DNA of 64,000 nucleotides, taken from assembly GCF_030463565.1 (NCBI RefSeq), contig NC_134676.1, positions 3,768,001 to 3,832,000 of the forward strand. The letters run 5' to 3'. The stretch's first letter is position 1. Each line of letters opens with the position of its first letter. The translations under genes were made by a program, and so were the position numbers. This document shows, in pieces, positions 61,122-64,000 of the stretch. Below the pieces are notes generated by a model. It saw nothing but the letters and a program-made list of their open reading frames with translations, had not been told where the DNA came from and made no database searches. Source of the stretch: Pelecanus crispus (lineage: Eukaryota; Chordata; Aves; Pelecaniformes; Pelecanidae).

Positions 61122-62348
61122 GGCCAGAGATCTTGGCTTTCTACTTTAAAAGAAAGCAAAAAAAAAAAAAAAAAAAAACCAAAACAAGACAAACGGATGC
61201 GCAAAAATGGGGTGGGTGGGAGAGCACCAGGGGTCCTGCAGGCAGCTGGTCAGATTCATCGTGGGATGGGTTTTCCCTTCATCTGCCCAGAGATTGAACC
61301 GCACGGGCAAGGAGGGAAGCTGAGGAGTTAACAGACTCCCAGCCAGAGATATTCATGGCACCCAGAGTTCGTGTAAAGTTTCATACCGGGACCCTTTTCT
61401 AAATTCTTTTGGTCATGGGAGAAAACATTGCAACTGTTTAGTCTGCAGGGAGGTGGTGGCTCTGGCCCAGCACTCAACGTCGCTGAGCAAACATGCTGGA
61501 GAGCAAAGGAGCTGACAACCCTCTTATCTCCTCCGCCTGCTTTTCACCCCGTCTCTCCCACCGCTGTGGCCAAGCATCCGACAGGCATTGGGTACCGGTG
61601 CTGGAGCTCCCTGCTGGAAACGCAGCTCTGGGCTCTCTGGGATGGGGGACAAGCGACCACTGAAAGCTGGGACCCGGAGGTGAAGTACCAGTCTGCTGAA
61701 AAATGTTATTTACACAAAAGAGCTCCGAAAATCTTTCTCAGGGGCTAAAGTTTACAAATCCTATGAAGCCAGGGTGCTTCTGCTATAGCAAATGTATCTG
61801 GCTATATCTCTCTTTAATGGATGTAAAAGATGCGTTAATCTTTTCTGCTCATCCCCTGAAGCACACAGGTATGGAGCACCCTATAACACCTCCAAAGCTG
61901 CCCATCCGTGCTGGAAAAGCTGAGATTACAGAAAAAAGCTGCAGAAAACAACATTAACGTGCAAAACCCCTCGAGCCCTCCAACTTTTTATCTCTAAAGG
62001 GCTCACTATTACCATGGCATATTTTGTCGCATATCAGCGGAGCGGCTGACTGTGAGCTTCACCGTGTAAGACCACCAGACGGCATGGGCTGGAATATTAA
62101 AGGCACGCAGGGAAACACACCTTATTCTTATTAACGAAACAGAAATGGAAAGGTTTTGTTTTTCCAGCCAGACACCATTTCCTTAGCTGGTGCACGCTTT
62201 GCTCTCTCTGTCTTTGCTTTCAGTTCCTGCTGCTCTTGGGCTGGAGGCGATATTGCTGCGTTTGGGCTCCCAGCGCTGCCCGAGATGCTCCTCCCACCCC
62301 CTCTTTGTTAAAAAAATAATATGAAGAGCAATAGTAATTAAAAGAAAG

Positions 62349-63064
62349 AAGGAGGAGGAGAGGAGGAGGAGAGGAGGAGGAGAGGAGGAGGAGAGGAGGA
62401 GGAAAGGAGGAGGAGAGGAGGAGGAGAGGAGGAGGAGAGGAGGAGGAGAGGAGGAGGAGAGGAGGAGGAGAGGAGGAGGAAAGGAGGAGGAAAGGAGGAG
62501 GAAAGGAGGAGGAAAGGAGGAGGAAAGGAGGAGGAAAGGACGAGGAAAGGACGAGGAAAGGAGGAGGAAAGGAGGAGGAAAGGAGGAGGAAAGGACGAGG
62601 AAAGGACGAGGAAAGGACGAGGAAAGGACGAGGAAAGGACGAGGAAAGGACGAGGAAAGGACGAGGAAAGGACGAGGAAAGGACGAGGAAAGGACGAGGA
62701 AAGGACGAGGAAAGGACGAGGAAAGGACGAGGAAAGGACGAGGAAAGGACGAGGAAAGGACGAGGAAAGGACGAGGAAAGGACGAGGAAAGGACGAGGAA
62801 AGGACGAGGAAAGGACGAGGAAAGGACGAGGAAAGGACGAGGAAAGGACGAGGAAAGGAGGAGGAAAGGAGGAGGAAAGGACGAGGAAAGGACGAGGAAA
62901 GGACGAGGAAAGGACGAGGAAAGGACGAGGAAAGGACGAGGAAAGGACGAGGAAAGGACGAGGAAAGGACGAGGAAAGGACGAGGAAAGGACGAGGAAAG
63001 GACGAGGAAAGGACGAGGAAAGGACGAGGAAAGGACGAGGAAAGGACGAGGAAAGGACGAGGAA
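62349..63064. repeat. Minisatellite, 11-bp purine-rich unit x ~65
   Basis: A continuous array with an 11-bp period. Three unit types are arranged in blocks: AGGAGGAGGAG (about 62350-62479), AGGAGGAAAGG (mostly 62480-62590) and GAGGAAAGGAC (about 62590-63064, interrupted by two older-type units near 62857-62878). The + strand is nearly all purine, with a C once per unit in the last block. On the - strand an open frame of 347 codons runs through it with an 11-residue period (SSFPRPFLVLS); this is a by-product of 11 x 3 periodicity, not a protein. In CTIF pre-mRNA the array would be CU-rich. Confidence 0.97.
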
Positions 63065-64000
63065 TTTGTCACTGGGAAGGGAAAAGGAAGCACTGGTTTT
63101 GGATGCTCAGCGAGAGCACAGGGGGGACCCCATGGGTGGCAGCACCACTGATGCGGCCAGAGGACGTGTGACAGTGAGGTGGCATCACCCAGCCACACTT
63201 TGTTTGCTCTTGTCCTCAAGACCCAGATGCTGTGTTTCGCGCCAGTATCAGCCCTGTTTGCCGGCCGGGTGTGGGACAGGGGCCTGAAACACTCCTCATG
63301 CATCTCATTTCTCACCCGCTGTGTATCCTCTGGCTCCCAGGACTCTTCCCACCAAAGCCACTTCATGACATCATTTTGCATTTGCTTGTTTAAGTGTCAG
63401 CAGCAGGAAAACATGAGGCTGTGCAAAATGATACCCACGGGGGAGTTAAAGGGGATGTGGACTCCACGGCAGCACTGACTGTCCAAATTCAGATTTTGGC
63501 AGGTAGGTACACACAAAAACATCCAGCAGTGAAAAAAATGAGCCTAAGCGTTGCTGGGGGATGCTAAGGGTGCCCACGCTGCAACGCCCACGCTGCAGGT
63601 CCCATGGGACCGTCCCTCCGGGGTGCCACTGCAGCCGGCCAGCTGTAAAGGCCAGCCAAAATCTGCTCAGGGCAGCCTGTGCTTGAGCATACCAATCAAG
63701 CCCACTTGGCTGGAAACCGAATTTGGTACAAATTCTTGTGGCTCAGCTAGAAATCCTTAAGAAGAGAGATTTCCTGCTGGTGAGCACAAGAGCATCCCCC
63801 GTATCCCATGCGCTCGCAGCCCAGCAATGCCAGGGATGCGCAAAGCAAAAGCTATCCCATTTTCCCCCCTTTCTGCTGCCCTCTCCAATGTCCTTCTACC
63901 CAAACCCCAGCTCTGGGCTGATGCTGGCGCCTGCATCTGCTCTGGCCTTGGCTCAGGAGGTGACATCCCCAGCACCTGCTTCTCCAGCATGCTCCTCTGC

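Larger units (their letters stand above)
51670..64000 (-). other. CTIF: CTIF intron continuing past the window
   Basis: No further CTIF exon is recognisable to the right edge. CTIF has very long introns in human, so this is expected. The stretch holds a CR1 at 60616-61121 and the 11-bp minisatellite at 62349-63064, poly(A) tracts (53351-53364, about 61150-61168) and a CCAA-type simple stretch near 53937-53965. A very short exon could have escaped reading by eye. Confidence 0.75.

Noticed and set aside
62338-63381. Open frame of 347 codons on the - strand with a perfect 11-residue repeat
   Set aside because: It is the translation of the 11-bp minisatellite; a period not divisible by three gives an 11-residue cycle through all frames. 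It lacks a promoter or any domain and begins in unrelated sequence.
51670-64000. Search for the next upstream CTIF exon
   Set aside because: I read the - strand frames for the preceding MIF4G sequence and found none with proper splice sites; it is most likely beyond the window.

Overview
The window is a piece of a vertebrate nuclear genome, almost certainly a bird. The base for 'bird' is the set of CR1 LINE 3' ends (terminating in the avian ATTCTATGA-type repeats) on both strands, together with exons of two conserved vertebrate genes. Nearly everything is non-coding; I can support only four coding exons. Nothing in the sequence looks bacterial, viral or like a new multi-gene system.

Layout. 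Positions 1-6177 are the end of the last intron of SMAD7 (+ strand). The SMAD7 terminal exon holds coding sequence at 6178-6716 (the MH2 domain of the inhibitory Smad) and a 3' UTR to about 8085, with a canonical poly(A) signal at 8062 and recognisable miRNA-seed and Pumilio sites. Positions 8086-30744 are the intergenic space, about 22.7 kb, with CR1 copies, a curious inverted repeat, an LTR-like start, GC/CpG-rich blocks and many homopolymer tracts. From 30745 to the right edge lies the 3' part of CTIF on the - strand: a long candidate 3' UTR (about 30745-35150), the last coding piece (35151-35366), a 54-nt exon (37171-37224), a 156-nt exon (51514-51669) and then intron to the end of the window. 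The three exons join in frame to give the last 141 residues of CTIF, the C-terminal half of its MIF4G domain. The two genes therefore converge tail to tail, the order I recall for human chromosome 18q21 (CTIF-SMAD7-DYM).

How the genes work. SMAD7 is an antagonist of TGF-beta/activin receptor signalling; CTIF is a cap-binding-complex-associated translation factor (pioneer round, NMD). They are neighbours by synteny; nothing here shows functional coupling. The most unusual DNA is an 11-bp purine-rich minisatellite of about 65 units at 62349-63064 in the CTIF intron, a near-perfect hairpin 254 nt past a CTIF splice donor, and the 0.7-kb inverted-repeat structure at 9243-9923.

Limits: exon calls rest on reading conserved protein sequence, reading frame and splice sites by eye; UTR ends, repeat family names and regulatory sites are inferences without alignment or expression data.
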